A DNA stretch of 64,000 bases, from NCBI GenBank assembly GCA_020848035.1, contig JADLAX010000060.1:1-64000 (forward strand), written 5' to 3'. Of this stretch, positions 33,757 through 41,509 are shown in pieces. Made by a program: the position numbers and the translations under genes. The notes beneath the pieces were generated by a model. That model did no database searches and was not told the origin of the DNA. It worked only from the letters and a program-made list of their open reading frames with translations. Source of the DNA: Anaerolineae bacterium (GTDB taxonomy: Bacteria > Chloroflexota > Anaerolineae > Promineifilales > Promineifilaceae). Position 1 is the stretch's first letter. Each line of letters starts with the position of its first letter.

Positions 33757-35052
33757 GTGAAGGTTGCTGTAATGGGTGGGGGATCCACCTACACGCCGGA
33801 ACTGGTTAATGGATTTTTGGCGCGGGTTGAGCAGTTTCCCTTAAAGGAACTGTGGTTAGTAGACATTGATGAGGCACGCCTGGAGATTGTGGGCGGTTTT
33901 GCCCAGCGTATGGTGGCGGCGCAGGGTGCGCCGTTTGAGGTTGTGCTTTCGACGGACCAGAGAACGGCCGTTACCCAAGCCACCTACGTCGCCACCCAAC
34001 TGCGCGTGGGGCAAATGCAGGCCCGCCGCGAGGACGAATACCTGGGGCTGCGCCACGGCCTCATTGGCCAGGAAACCACCGGCATCGGCGGCATGGCCAA
34101 AGCCCTGCGCACCATCCCCGTGATTCTCAGCATTGCCCGCGATATGCAAGAAGTGGCCCAGCCGGGCGCGATGTTGGTCAACTTCACCAACCCGGCTGGC
34201 CTGGTGACCGAAGCGCTGAGCCGCTACGCGCCCCAGGTGCCCAGCGTGGGCGTGTGCAATGTGCCCATCACCGCCAAAATGAAGATTTTGGACTTGCTGG
34301 AGCTGGCGCTGGGCAAACGCTTTGCGCCCGACCAGGCAGAGCTGAAAACGCTGGGGTTGAATCATCTCTCCTGGCACCGGGGCTTCACCGTGGACGGCGA
34401 GGAGGTCTGGCCGCACGTCATGCAGCAGTTCCTGGCCAAACTTCGCGCCGACGACGAGCCGGAGTGGGATCCGGCCCTCATCGACGTGCTGCAAATGATT
34501 CCCAACTACTACCTGCAATATTTTTACTCCACGCCCAAAAAGCTAAAGGCGCAGGAGAAGTGGCCGCCGTCGCGGGCGGAGGAAGTGATGGCCATCGAAG
34601 AAGGGCTGCTGGCGCAGTATGCCGATCCGCAGCTGGCCGAGCCGCCAGCGGACCTGATGAAGCGCGGCGGTGCCTGGTATTCCACTGTGGCCACGCAGCT
34701 GCTCAATGCTCATTACAACGACCTGGGCGAAACGCACGTGGTGAACATTCCGCACAACGGTGCGGTGGCTGGCTGGCCGGCCGACTGGGTGCTGGAAATG
34801 CCCGCAATCGTGCGGCGCGATGGTTTGCAGCCACTGCCTGCGCCGCCGCTGCCGCCAGCCCAGTTTGGTTTGCTGGCCCAGGTGAAGGCGTATGAACTGC
34901 TCACGGTGGAAGCGGCCGTTCACGGCGACCGTAAAGCGGCCTATGAAGCCCTGCTGGCGCACCCAATTGGCCCGCCCGTCGAGCAGCTCCAGGCCGTGCT
35001 GGACGATATGCTGGCTACCCATCGGCCGTATCTCCCTCAATTCTGGAACTAA
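33757..35052 (+). CDS. Glycoside hydrolase family 4 (6-phospho-beta-glucosidase type)
   Basis: 431 residues from a GTG start. The N-terminal NAD-binding motif is GGGSTYTPELVNGF. The segments RVGQMQARREDEYLGLRHGL, IGQETTGIGG, VNFTNPAGLVTEAL, the metal-ligand Cys in VGVCNVPI and the His in GLNHLSWH are those of the 6-phospho-beta-glucosidase branch (LicH/CelF/ChbF-like). The family cleaves glycosides by an NAD- and Mn-dependent redox mechanism. GH4 enzymes of this branch usually act on 6-phosphorylated disaccharides made by a PTS; here import is by ABC transporter and a sugar kinase gene follows at 16 bases, so kinase and GH4 may act in series. The alternative is a member acting on unphosphorylated substrate. 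Confidence 0.92.
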   Translation: MKVAVMGGGSTYTPELVNGFLARVEQFPLKELWLVDIDEARLEIVGGFAQRMVAAQGAPFEVVLSTDQRTAVTQATYVATQLRVGQMQARREDEYLGLRHGLIGQETTGIGGMAKALRTIPVILSIARDMQEVAQPGAMLVNFTNPAGLVTEALSRYAPQVPSVGVCNVPITAKMKILDLLELALGKRFAPDQAELKTLGLNHLSWHRGFTVDGEEVWPHVMQQFLAKLRADDEPEWDPALIDVLQMIPNYYLQYFYSTPKKLKAQEKWPPSRAEEVMAIEEGLLAQYADPQLAEPPADLMKRGGAWYSTVATQLLNAHYNDLGETHVVNIPHNGAVAGWPADWVLEMPAIVRRDGLQPLPAPPLPPAQFGLLAQVKAYELLTVEAAVHGDRKAAYEALLAHPIGPPVEQLQAVLDDMLATHRPYLPQFWN

Positions 35053-35067
35053 AAACAAGGAAAACGC

Positions 35068-36069
35068 ATGCGCTATTTTGTTGGGGTAGACGTGGGCAGC
35101 ACCAAAACCCACGTGGCGATTGCCAATGAAACCGGGCACATTGTTGGCTTTGGCAAATCGGGATCGGGCAACTACGAGGTGGTTGGCTACGCGGGCATGC
35201 TGCGCGCGCTGCAGCAAGGGTTTGCCGAAGCCACGAGCCAGGCCCAAATTGCCGTGAACCAGCTGTCTGGGGCGGGTTTTGGCCTGGCCGGGTACGACTG
35301 GCCCTCGCAAAAGGCCGACATGCTGAAGGTGCTCGATCAGCTCAACCTCACCTGTCCATTGATGTTTGTTAACGATGGTGTGCCACCGCTGCTGGCCGCC
35401 AGTGAAGATGGCTGGGGCGTTTCCTTGATTGCGGGCACTGGCTGCAACTGCCGGGGCTGGGACCGGGAACGGCAGCGCGAAGGGCGCGTCACCGGGCATG
35501 GGTACCGCATGGGTGAATTTGCCGGGGCGTCGGAGCTGGTGTGGCGGGCGATGCAGTTGGTGGCTTTTGAATGGACCAAACGCGGCCAGCCTACGGCGCT
35601 GACTGATGCTTTTGTTACGTTTGCCGGGGCCAAAAACCTGGAAGATTTACTGGAGGGGTATACCAACGGTTCCCTTTCCGTGAATGCGAAGGCTGCGCCG
35701 CTGATCTTTGCGGTGGCCCGGCAGGGGGATGTTGTGGCGCTGGATTTGCTGCGCTGGGCTGGCCGGGAGCTGGCGGAGATGGCCAAGGCGGTGATTCGGC
35801 AGCTCGATTTTGCCGGGGAAACATTTGATGTCGTTTTGTCTGGCAGTTTGTTTAAGGGGGGACCATTGTTAATCGATCCGATGTGGCAGGCGTTGACTGA
35901 GTTTGCGCCGTACACCCGAATGGTGCACCTGGCGGCTCCGCCAGTGATGGGCAGCGTGATTTTGGGGATGGAGCAGGCCGGGGTGAAGGCAACGGCCGTT
36001 ACCCGCCAAACGTTATCCGACTCCCTCTGTCATTTTTACGATGAGCCGGTTGGGCAGCCTGAGCCGTGA
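35068..36069 (+). CDS. BadF/BadG/BcrA-type sugar kinase (N-acetylglucosamine-kinase-like)
   Basis: 333 residues of the ASKHA fold: phosphate-1 motif VGVDVGSTKTHVAI at the N-terminus, second motif around LIAGTGCNCRGW and the adenosine-motif region DVVLSGSLFKGGPLL. This length and fold fit eukaryotic-type GlcNAc kinases and bacterial MurK-like kinases rather than the dehydratase activators, which carry an iron-sulfur Cys arrangement not seen here. AAGGA precedes the ATG. Located between a GH4 and a GH18 gene and overlapping the latter by 4 bases, it probably phosphorylates GlcNAc or a small amino-sugar/disaccharide after import. The substrate is inferred from context only. Confidence 0.85.
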   Translation: MRYFVGVDVGSTKTHVAIANETGHIVGFGKSGSGNYEVVGYAGMLRALQQGFAEATSQAQIAVNQLSGAGFGLAGYDWPSQKADMLKVLDQLNLTCPLMFVNDGVPPLLAASEDGWGVSLIAGTGCNCRGWDRERQREGRVTGHGYRMGEFAGASELVWRAMQLVAFEWTKRGQPTALTDAFVTFAGAKNLEDLLEGYTNGSLSVNAKAAPLIFAVARQGDVVALDLLRWAGRELAEMAKAVIRQLDFAGETFDVVLSGSLFKGGPLLIDPMWQALTEFAPYTRMVHLAAPPVMGSVILGMEQAGVKATAVTRQTLSDSLCHFYDEPVGQPEP

Positions 36070-37046
36070 ACCGTAAACCTGTTGGAAAGTGGCTACAGTT
36101 CCTTTTGCTCCTCGTCCTGCTGGTGGCGTGTGGCGCTGGTGAGGTGATGGATGAGGAGAGGGCAACGGCCGTCCCCACCCCCACGGAAACCCCTATGCCC
36201 GAAACACCCTTTCGCGTGATCGCCTACGTCACCGGCGCGGTAGTGCCGGAAGTGATTCCCTACGACCAGCTGACGCACCTCAACTACGCCTTCCTCATTC
36301 CCAATGCCGATGGCACGTTTGCCCCGCTGACCAACCTGTGGAAGCTGCAAAAAATTGTGGCCGATGCCCACGCCGCCGATGTGCAGGTGCTGATTTCCGT
36401 CGGTGGCTGGGGCTGGGATGCGCAGTTCGAGACGCTGGCGGCGGATCCGGTTACCCGGGCCGCCTTCGTGCAAAACCTCACCGATTTTGTGAATGAAAAT
36501 GACCTCGACGGCGCTGACGTTGATTGGGAATACCCGGATCCCGGCCCTTCGTCGCAGAACTTTTTGGCGCTGATGCAGGAACTGCGCCAGGCGATGCCGG
36601 ATAAATTGCTGACAACGGCCGTTGTCGCCTACGGCAGCACCGGTGATGGAGTGCCCGCCGAAACGTTTGCCCTGTTTGATTTTATCAACATCATGACCTA
36701 TGACGGGCCGGACCATGCCACCATGACCCAATTTGAAGCCGGGCTGGACTATTGGCAGGGGCGCGGCCTGCCGCCGGAGAAAACGGTAATGGGATTGCCT
36801 TTTTACGGCCGTCCCAGCGAACCGCTCTACCGCCAGATTGTGGCCGCCAATCCCGAAGCCGCTTACCAGGACTCGATTGAGTGGAACGGCGAACTGAACC
36901 GCTACAACGGCATTCCCACCGTGCAGGCCAAAACCCGGCTGGCCCTGGAGCGGGCCAGCGGCATCATGTTCTGGACCCTGGAGCAAGACGCCGAGGGGGA
37001 ACTCTCGCTGCTGGGAGCCATTGATGCGGTGGTGAATGAAGAATGA
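36066..37046 (+). CDS. GH18 chitinase-like lipoprotein
   Basis: 326 residues starting at a GTG that overlaps the kinase stop by 4 bases (GTGA). The signal peptide ends at lipobox LLVAC and is followed by a Thr/Pro linker. The GH18 barrel shows SVGGWGWD, the complete catalytic motif DGADVDWEYP with the acid Glu, IMTYDG and a final GIMFWTLEQD with the substrate Trp. The family hydrolyses chitin, or the GlcNAc-GlcNAc bond of N-glycans, by substrate-assisted catalysis. Being an outer-face lipoprotein with no chitin-insertion domain, it fits trimming of short chito-oligosaccharides or glycans near the transporter. Chitinase versus endo-N-acetylglucosaminidase cannot be settled by eye. Confidence 0.9.
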   Translation: MNRKPVGKWLQFLLLLVLLVACGAGEVMDEERATAVPTPTETPMPETPFRVIAYVTGAVVPEVIPYDQLTHLNYAFLIPNADGTFAPLTNLWKLQKIVADAHAADVQVLISVGGWGWDAQFETLAADPVTRAAFVQNLTDFVNENDLDGADVDWEYPDPGPSSQNFLALMQELRQAMPDKLLTTAVVAYGSTGDGVPAETFALFDFINIMTYDGPDHATMTQFEAGLDYWQGRGLPPEKTVMGLPFYGRPSEPLYRQIVAANPEAAYQDSIEWNGELNRYNGIPTVQAKTRLALERASGIMFWTLEQDAEGELSLLGAIDAVVNEE

Positions 37047-37206
37047 AACGTGAGGAAGATCCATCATGTTTCACGCTTCACGTTTGTGATTATTAGGTAG
37101 CACTCCTCGTTCCCGCGCTCCGCGTGGGAATGACGACCAGGACGCTCTGCGTCCCGTGCGACGCGGAGCGTCGCGAACAGCATTCCACGCAGAGCGTGGA
37201 ACGAGA
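37044..37206. repeat. Nested inverted repeats between GH18 and GH94 genes
   Basis: The first part (37044-37089) is a degenerate member of the GTGAAACGTG hairpin family. The second (37108-37206) is an imperfect long stem, CTCGTTCC...GGGAAT pairing with ATTCCACG...GGAACGAG, enclosing an inner stem GACGCTCTGCGTC/GACGCGGAGCGTC. It fills the 204-base gap; no open frame is seen. Confidence 0.7.
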
Positions 37207-37250
37207 CCTGTACAGCTACTCACGTTTCACGGACAGATCAGGACAAGAAG

Positions 37251-39644
37251 ATGCAATACGGACATTTTGACGACGAAGCCAAAGAATATGTCATTACCCG
37301 GCCGGATACGCCGCAGTCGTGGAGCAACTACCTGGGCTCAACCGAATACGGGGCCATCATTACCAACAATGCCGGGGGGTATGGCTTTTACAAATCGGGG
37401 GCACGCGGCCGTTTTTTGCGGCTGCGCTTTAACAACATTCCCCTGGACCAGCCGGGTCGCTACTTTTACCTGCGTGATGCCGAAAGCGGCGATTATTGGT
37501 CCGCTTCCTGGCAGCCGGTGGGCAAACCGCTGGATCAATACGAAACCACCTGCCGCCACGGCACCGCCTACACGGTGATCACCTCGCGCTACGCGGGTAT
37601 CGCCACCGAGGCCACTTACTTTGTGCCGCTGGGGCAAACCTTTGAATATTGGCGGCTCAAAATCAGCAACGAAAGCGAACGGCCGCGTCAGCTTGCCGCC
37701 TTTTCTTTCTGCGAATTCACCAACCAATGGGACACCTTCCAAGATCAGGTGAATTTGCAGTATTCGCTCTTCATCGTGCGCGGCACGTGCAGCGACGGCC
37801 TGCTGCGCATCGCCATTCATGACAACTTCACCTCGGACGACGAGGCGGTTTTGCAGTCGGACGTGTCCAGTCGCGCCTGGATGGCCCTGGTGGGTGCGCC
37901 GGTGGCCGGCTACGACACCAGCCAGAGCGCCTTCCTCGGACCGTACCGCAGCTATCACAATCCGCTGGCGGTGGAGCAGGGGCAGTGTGGTAACAGCAAC
38001 GCCTACGGCGACAACGCCTGCGGCACGCTGCAAACCTTCCTCACCCTGCAGCCCGGTGAAAGCCGCGAAATTTTGATCATGATGGGCATTGGCGAGGCGC
38101 GTGTGGTGGGCAAACAAACCGTGGCCCAATTTGGTTCGCTGGCCCGGGCCGAGGCGGAACTGCAAAAGCTGAAAGAGAGCTGGCACGCCAGACTGGGCAG
38201 TCTGGTAGTGGAAACACCGGATGAGGAGCTGAACCACACCATCAACGTCTGGGGACTGTACAACTGCCTCATCACCTTTGCCTGGTCCCGCGCCGCCAGC
38301 CTGGTGTACAACGGCGAGCGCGACGGCCTCGGCTTTCGCGACTCGGTGCAGGACATTTTAGGTGTGGCGGCAGCCATCCCGGAAGAGGCTCAGGTCCGCC
38401 TGGAGCTGATGCTGACCGGGCAGCTGGCCAACGGCGGGGCGATTCCGGTGATCAAACCATTTGAGCATCGACCGGGCTTTGAAGCCGCGCCAGACCCTGA
38501 GGAGTACCGCTCCGACGACTGCCTCTGGTTCTTCAACGCCGTGCCCGCCTTTGTCGGTGAAACGGGCGACATGGATTTTTACCTCAAGGTGCTGCCCTAC
38601 GCCGACACCGGCGCAGACACCGTACTGGGCCATCTGCGGCGGGCGCTGGAATTTAACCTGGAGCGCACCGGGCGCAATAATCTGCCCTGCGGTCTCTCCG
38701 CCGATTGGAACGACTGCCTGCGGCTGGGTTACTACGGCGAGAGCCTGTTTGTTGCCTTCCAGCTGCGCCTGGGCCTGACGGTGTACGCCGAGGTGACCAC
38801 CCACTTTGGCCAGCCCGAAGAAGCCGCCTGGGCGCTGGCCCATCGCGACAAGCTGGACGCCTACATTCAGCAATACGCCTGGGATGGCAACTGGTTCATC
38901 TGGGCCATCGGCGACGACGGCACGGTGTACGGCACCAAGTCGTACGAAGAAGGCCAGGTGTACCTGAACACCCAGGTCTGGTCGGTGCTGAGCGGCGCGG
39001 CCACGCCGGAACAGGCCGCGCGCTGCATGGAAACGGTGCACAAAAAGTTGGCCACCCCCTACGGCCTGATGCTCTCCGCCCCGCCCTTTGTGAAGACGCC
39101 GGTGGACGTGATGCGGGCTGTGGTGTTTAACCCCGGCATCAAGGAAAACGCGGGCATTTTTAACCACACCCAGGGCTGGGGCGTGATGGCCGAGTGCCTG
39201 TTGGGCAACGGGGACCGCGCCTACGAATACTATCGCGCCTCGATGCCAGCGGCGTACAACGGCCGTGCCGAAATTCGCCAGATGGAGCCGTACGTGCAGG
39301 GGCAGACGACCTACTCGATTTACTCGCCACGGCCGGGCAATACCCGCACCGCCTGGCTGACGGGGGCGGCGGCCTGGGCCTACTACAGCGCCACGCAGTA
39401 CATTTTGGGACTGCGGCCCGAAGCCGCCGGGCTGCGCATCGACCCGTGCCTGCCGTCGGCCTGGCCTGGCTTTAAGGCCACGCGCCGTTTTCGCGGTAAA
39501 ACGGTGGCGGTGAGCGTCACCAATCCCCACGGCGTGTGTCGCGGCGTGAAGTCGCTGACGCTGAACGGCGAACCGCTGGCCGACAACCTGGTGCCCGCCG
39601 ACAGGCTGGCCGAGCACAACCAGGTGGAGGTGGTGTTGGGATGA
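37251..39644 (+). CDS. GH94 disaccharide phosphorylase
   Basis: 797 residues, the usual length of cellobiose/chitobiose phosphorylases. The N-terminus MQYGHFDDEAKEYVITRPDT is typical of the family, and the catalytic acid lies in LSADWNDC near residue 485. The family splits a beta-linked disaccharide with inorganic phosphate to a sugar 1-phosphate and a free sugar, saving ATP. It lacks a signal peptide, so it acts in the cytoplasm. It differs clearly from the second GH94 at 60,564 in the middle region (FSFCEFTNQWDTFQDQVN here, FSSVEFCLWDALDDAANY there), suggesting another substrate. Between a GH18 and a GH5-like gene, chitobiose or another beta-linked disaccharide is plausible. Its TGA overlaps the next ATG. 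Confidence 0.93.
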   Translation: MQYGHFDDEAKEYVITRPDTPQSWSNYLGSTEYGAIITNNAGGYGFYKSGARGRFLRLRFNNIPLDQPGRYFYLRDAESGDYWSASWQPVGKPLDQYETTCRHGTAYTVITSRYAGIATEATYFVPLGQTFEYWRLKISNESERPRQLAAFSFCEFTNQWDTFQDQVNLQYSLFIVRGTCSDGLLRIAIHDNFTSDDEAVLQSDVSSRAWMALVGAPVAGYDTSQSAFLGPYRSYHNPLAVEQGQCGNSNAYGDNACGTLQTFLTLQPGESREILIMMGIGEARVVGKQTVAQFGSLARAEAELQKLKESWHARLGSLVVETPDEELNHTINVWGLYNCLITFAWSRAASLVYNGERDGLGFRDSVQDILGVAAAIPEEAQVRLELMLTGQLANGGAIPVIKPFEHRPGFEAAPDPEEYRSDDCLWFFNAVPAFVGETGDMDFYLKVLPYADTGADTVLGHLRRALEFNLERTGRNNLPCGLSADWNDCLRLGYYGESLFVAFQLRLGLTVYAEVTTHFGQPEEAAWALAHRDKLDAYIQQYAWDGNWFIWAIGDDGTVYGTKSYEEGQVYLNTQVWSVLSGAATPEQAARCMETVHKKLATPYGLMLSAPPFVKTPVDVMRAVVFNPGIKENAGIFNHTQGWGVMAECLLGNGDRAYEYYRASMPAAYNGRAEIRQMEPYVQGQTTYSIYSPRPGNTRTAWLTGAAAWAYYSATQYILGLRPEAAGLRIDPCLPSAWPGFKATRRFRGKTVAVSVTNPHGVCRGVKSLTLNGEPLADNLVPADRLAEHNQVEVVLG

Positions 39645-41374
39645 GCGGTGTGAAGCGTGATGCCTGGATTTGGTTCCTGGTGATTGGGCTGCTGCTGGCG
39701 GCGTGTGGGGGCGAGGGCGAGGCAACGGCCGTTCCCAACCCAACCCCCACCTCCACCGCCGCAAATTTGCCGGAGATTACGGCCGTTACCCTGGACCGCG
39801 CCGAACTGCCCCGCTACGACTCGCTGGAAATGGCCGTAACCCTCACCGCCGACTACACCAACCCCATCGATGCTCGCGAAGTGCAGCTCAACGGCACCTT
39901 CACCGCGCCAGACGGCACGGCGCTGACTGTGCCCGGCTTTTGGGACAGCGCGGCGGGCTGGCTGCTGCGCTTTACCCCTTCCCAGGCAGGCGAGTGGCAG
40001 TATGCCCTGACCGTGCAAGACCATCGCGGCCCAAGCCCGGCGGCTACCGGCAGCTTTGCCGTCACCCCCTCGCAACATCACGGCTGGCTGCTGCCGGGCA
40101 ACCAGGTAAACCCCGACTACAGCGGCCGTTACCTGGTGCACCACGACGGCACCCCTTTTTACGGCGTGGGCTACTGCGAAGCGCTCAACATCCTCATTGA
40201 CGGCTTTGACATAGAAGATGGCGTGCGCCTGTTCGACACTATGCAGGAGTCCAACCAGAACTTCGTCGTCTGGTGGCCGCTGTACAGCAATACCCCGCTG
40301 GGCAGCTACGACCGGTACACTCAGTCCAACCTCGACCTGATTGACCTGGTCGTGGCCGACGCGCAAAGTGAAGGTATCTACCTCATCTTCACCATTTGGG
40401 ACCATCCCGAACTGCGCGACGATACGCACGCCTGGGGCACGGGCCGCTGGGCGAGCAACGGTTTCAAAAACCTGGGCAGCCTGGACTCATTTTTTGTGTC
40501 CGATGAGGCGTGGGCCTGGCAGGAAAACTTTTACCGCTACCTCATTGCCCGCTGGGGCTACAGCCCGGCCATCGGCATGTGGCAAACCGTGTCGGAAATT
40601 AACGGCACCAACGCCTACGACCAGACCGACGCCTGGCACAGCCGGGTCAACGATTATTTTGTGGCCAACGATCCGTACCGGCACCCCACCACGGCCAGCA
40701 TGGCGGGCGACGTGGACTGGGAAGCTGGCCACCTGGCGATGGATGCGCCGCAGGTGCACGTCTACGCCCTGGACGATGCCGTGAAAGCGGCCGACACCAT
40801 TGCAGGCTGGACGGCCACGATGTTCAACCGCGCCGAAAAGCCCAACTGGATTGGCGAATTTGGCGTGGGCGGCGACCAGCTGTACCCGGAGCTGTTCCAC
40901 AACTCCATCTGGGCGGCGCTCGCGGCGGGCGCAGCCATGACCCCGGCCGAGTGGAACAGCGGCGGCTTCTGGGGCCGTCCGACGGAAGCGATGAATGATG
41001 ATCTCCAGCGGCTGGCCGATTTTGTGGCCGACCTGCCGCTGGCCGAATGGCGGCCGCAAGCGCTAACCATTCGCAGCAGCGAACCGACGGTGCGCGGCTG
41101 GGGTGTGGCTGGTGAGCCGGGTGGGTTGTTCTGGGTGCAGGATTTTTCGCTGGAAGGGCAGCCGCTGGCTGAGGTGCGCACGGCCGATTTAAGCCACGCC
41201 GACGTGGTGGTAGAAATAGAGGGATTGGTGGCCGGGAGTTATGTGGTACGGCCGTATGACACCCAACAAGGCATCTACCTGGACGATCTGACGCTGACCT
41301 GCGCCGCCGACCAGCCCTGCACCCTGCCCCTGCCGCCGTTTACGGCCGACATGGCCTTCAAAATTATGCGTTGA
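39641..41374 (+). CDS. Clan-A (GH5-like) glycosidase lipoprotein with DUF5060-like N-terminal domain
   Basis: 577 residues from the ATG at 39641, which overlaps the GH94 stop (ATGA); a longer frame upstream only reads through GH94. Signal peptide with lipobox GLLLAAC, then a Thr/Pro linker. Residues ~45-150 form an Ig-like DUF5060-type domain (FWDSAAGWLLRFTPSQAGEW). A TIM barrel follows (~165-480): QNFVVWWPLYSN, acid/base candidate Glu in SEINGTNAY and nucleophile candidate Glu in WIGEFGVGG. A small beta-rich domain ends the protein. It probably cleaves a beta-linked polysaccharide outside the cell. The substrate is not readable; GH5 and the neighbouring unclassified families share this layout. 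Confidence 0.82.
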   Translation: MSGVKRDAWIWFLVIGLLLAACGGEGEATAVPNPTPTSTAANLPEITAVTLDRAELPRYDSLEMAVTLTADYTNPIDAREVQLNGTFTAPDGTALTVPGFWDSAAGWLLRFTPSQAGEWQYALTVQDHRGPSPAATGSFAVTPSQHHGWLLPGNQVNPDYSGRYLVHHDGTPFYGVGYCEALNILIDGFDIEDGVRLFDTMQESNQNFVVWWPLYSNTPLGSYDRYTQSNLDLIDLVVADAQSEGIYLIFTIWDHPELRDDTHAWGTGRWASNGFKNLGSLDSFFVSDEAWAWQENFYRYLIARWGYSPAIGMWQTVSEINGTNAYDQTDAWHSRVNDYFVANDPYRHPTTASMAGDVDWEAGHLAMDAPQVHVYALDDAVKAADTIAGWTATMFNRAEKPNWIGEFGVGGDQLYPELFHNSIWAALAAGAAMTPAEWNSGGFWGRPTEAMNDDLQRLADFVADLPLAEWRPQALTIRSSEPTVRGWGVAGEPGGLFWVQDFSLEGQPLAEVRTADLSHADVVVEIEGLVAGSYVVRPYDTQQGIYLDDLTLTCAADQPCTLPLPPFTADMAFKIMR

Positions 41375-41414
41375 ATGGCTTAGATCCGTTCCTCAACAAA
41401 ATTTTGGGAAAATG

Positions 41415-41486
41415 GGACACAGATGAACACAGATTGCCACAGATATAAAACAAAAAATCTGCGTTTATCTGTGTGAATCTGTGTCC
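41415..41486. repeat. Imperfect hairpin repeat (ACACAGAT family)
   Basis: GGACACAGATGAACACAGAT (41415-41434) pairs in 18 of 20 positions with the right arm at 41467-41486, around an AT-rich loop. Related arms occur near 48,310, at 50,919-50,985 and, more distantly, at 52,426 and 54,232. Confidence 0.75.
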
Positions 41487-41509
41487 TATTGAGAAGAGAA
41501 GGAGAGCAA

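Noticed and set aside
38358-39764. 468-codon minus-strand open frame
   Set aside because: Antisense to the GH94 and GH5-like genes, both with clear catalytic motifs; no domain in the shadow.
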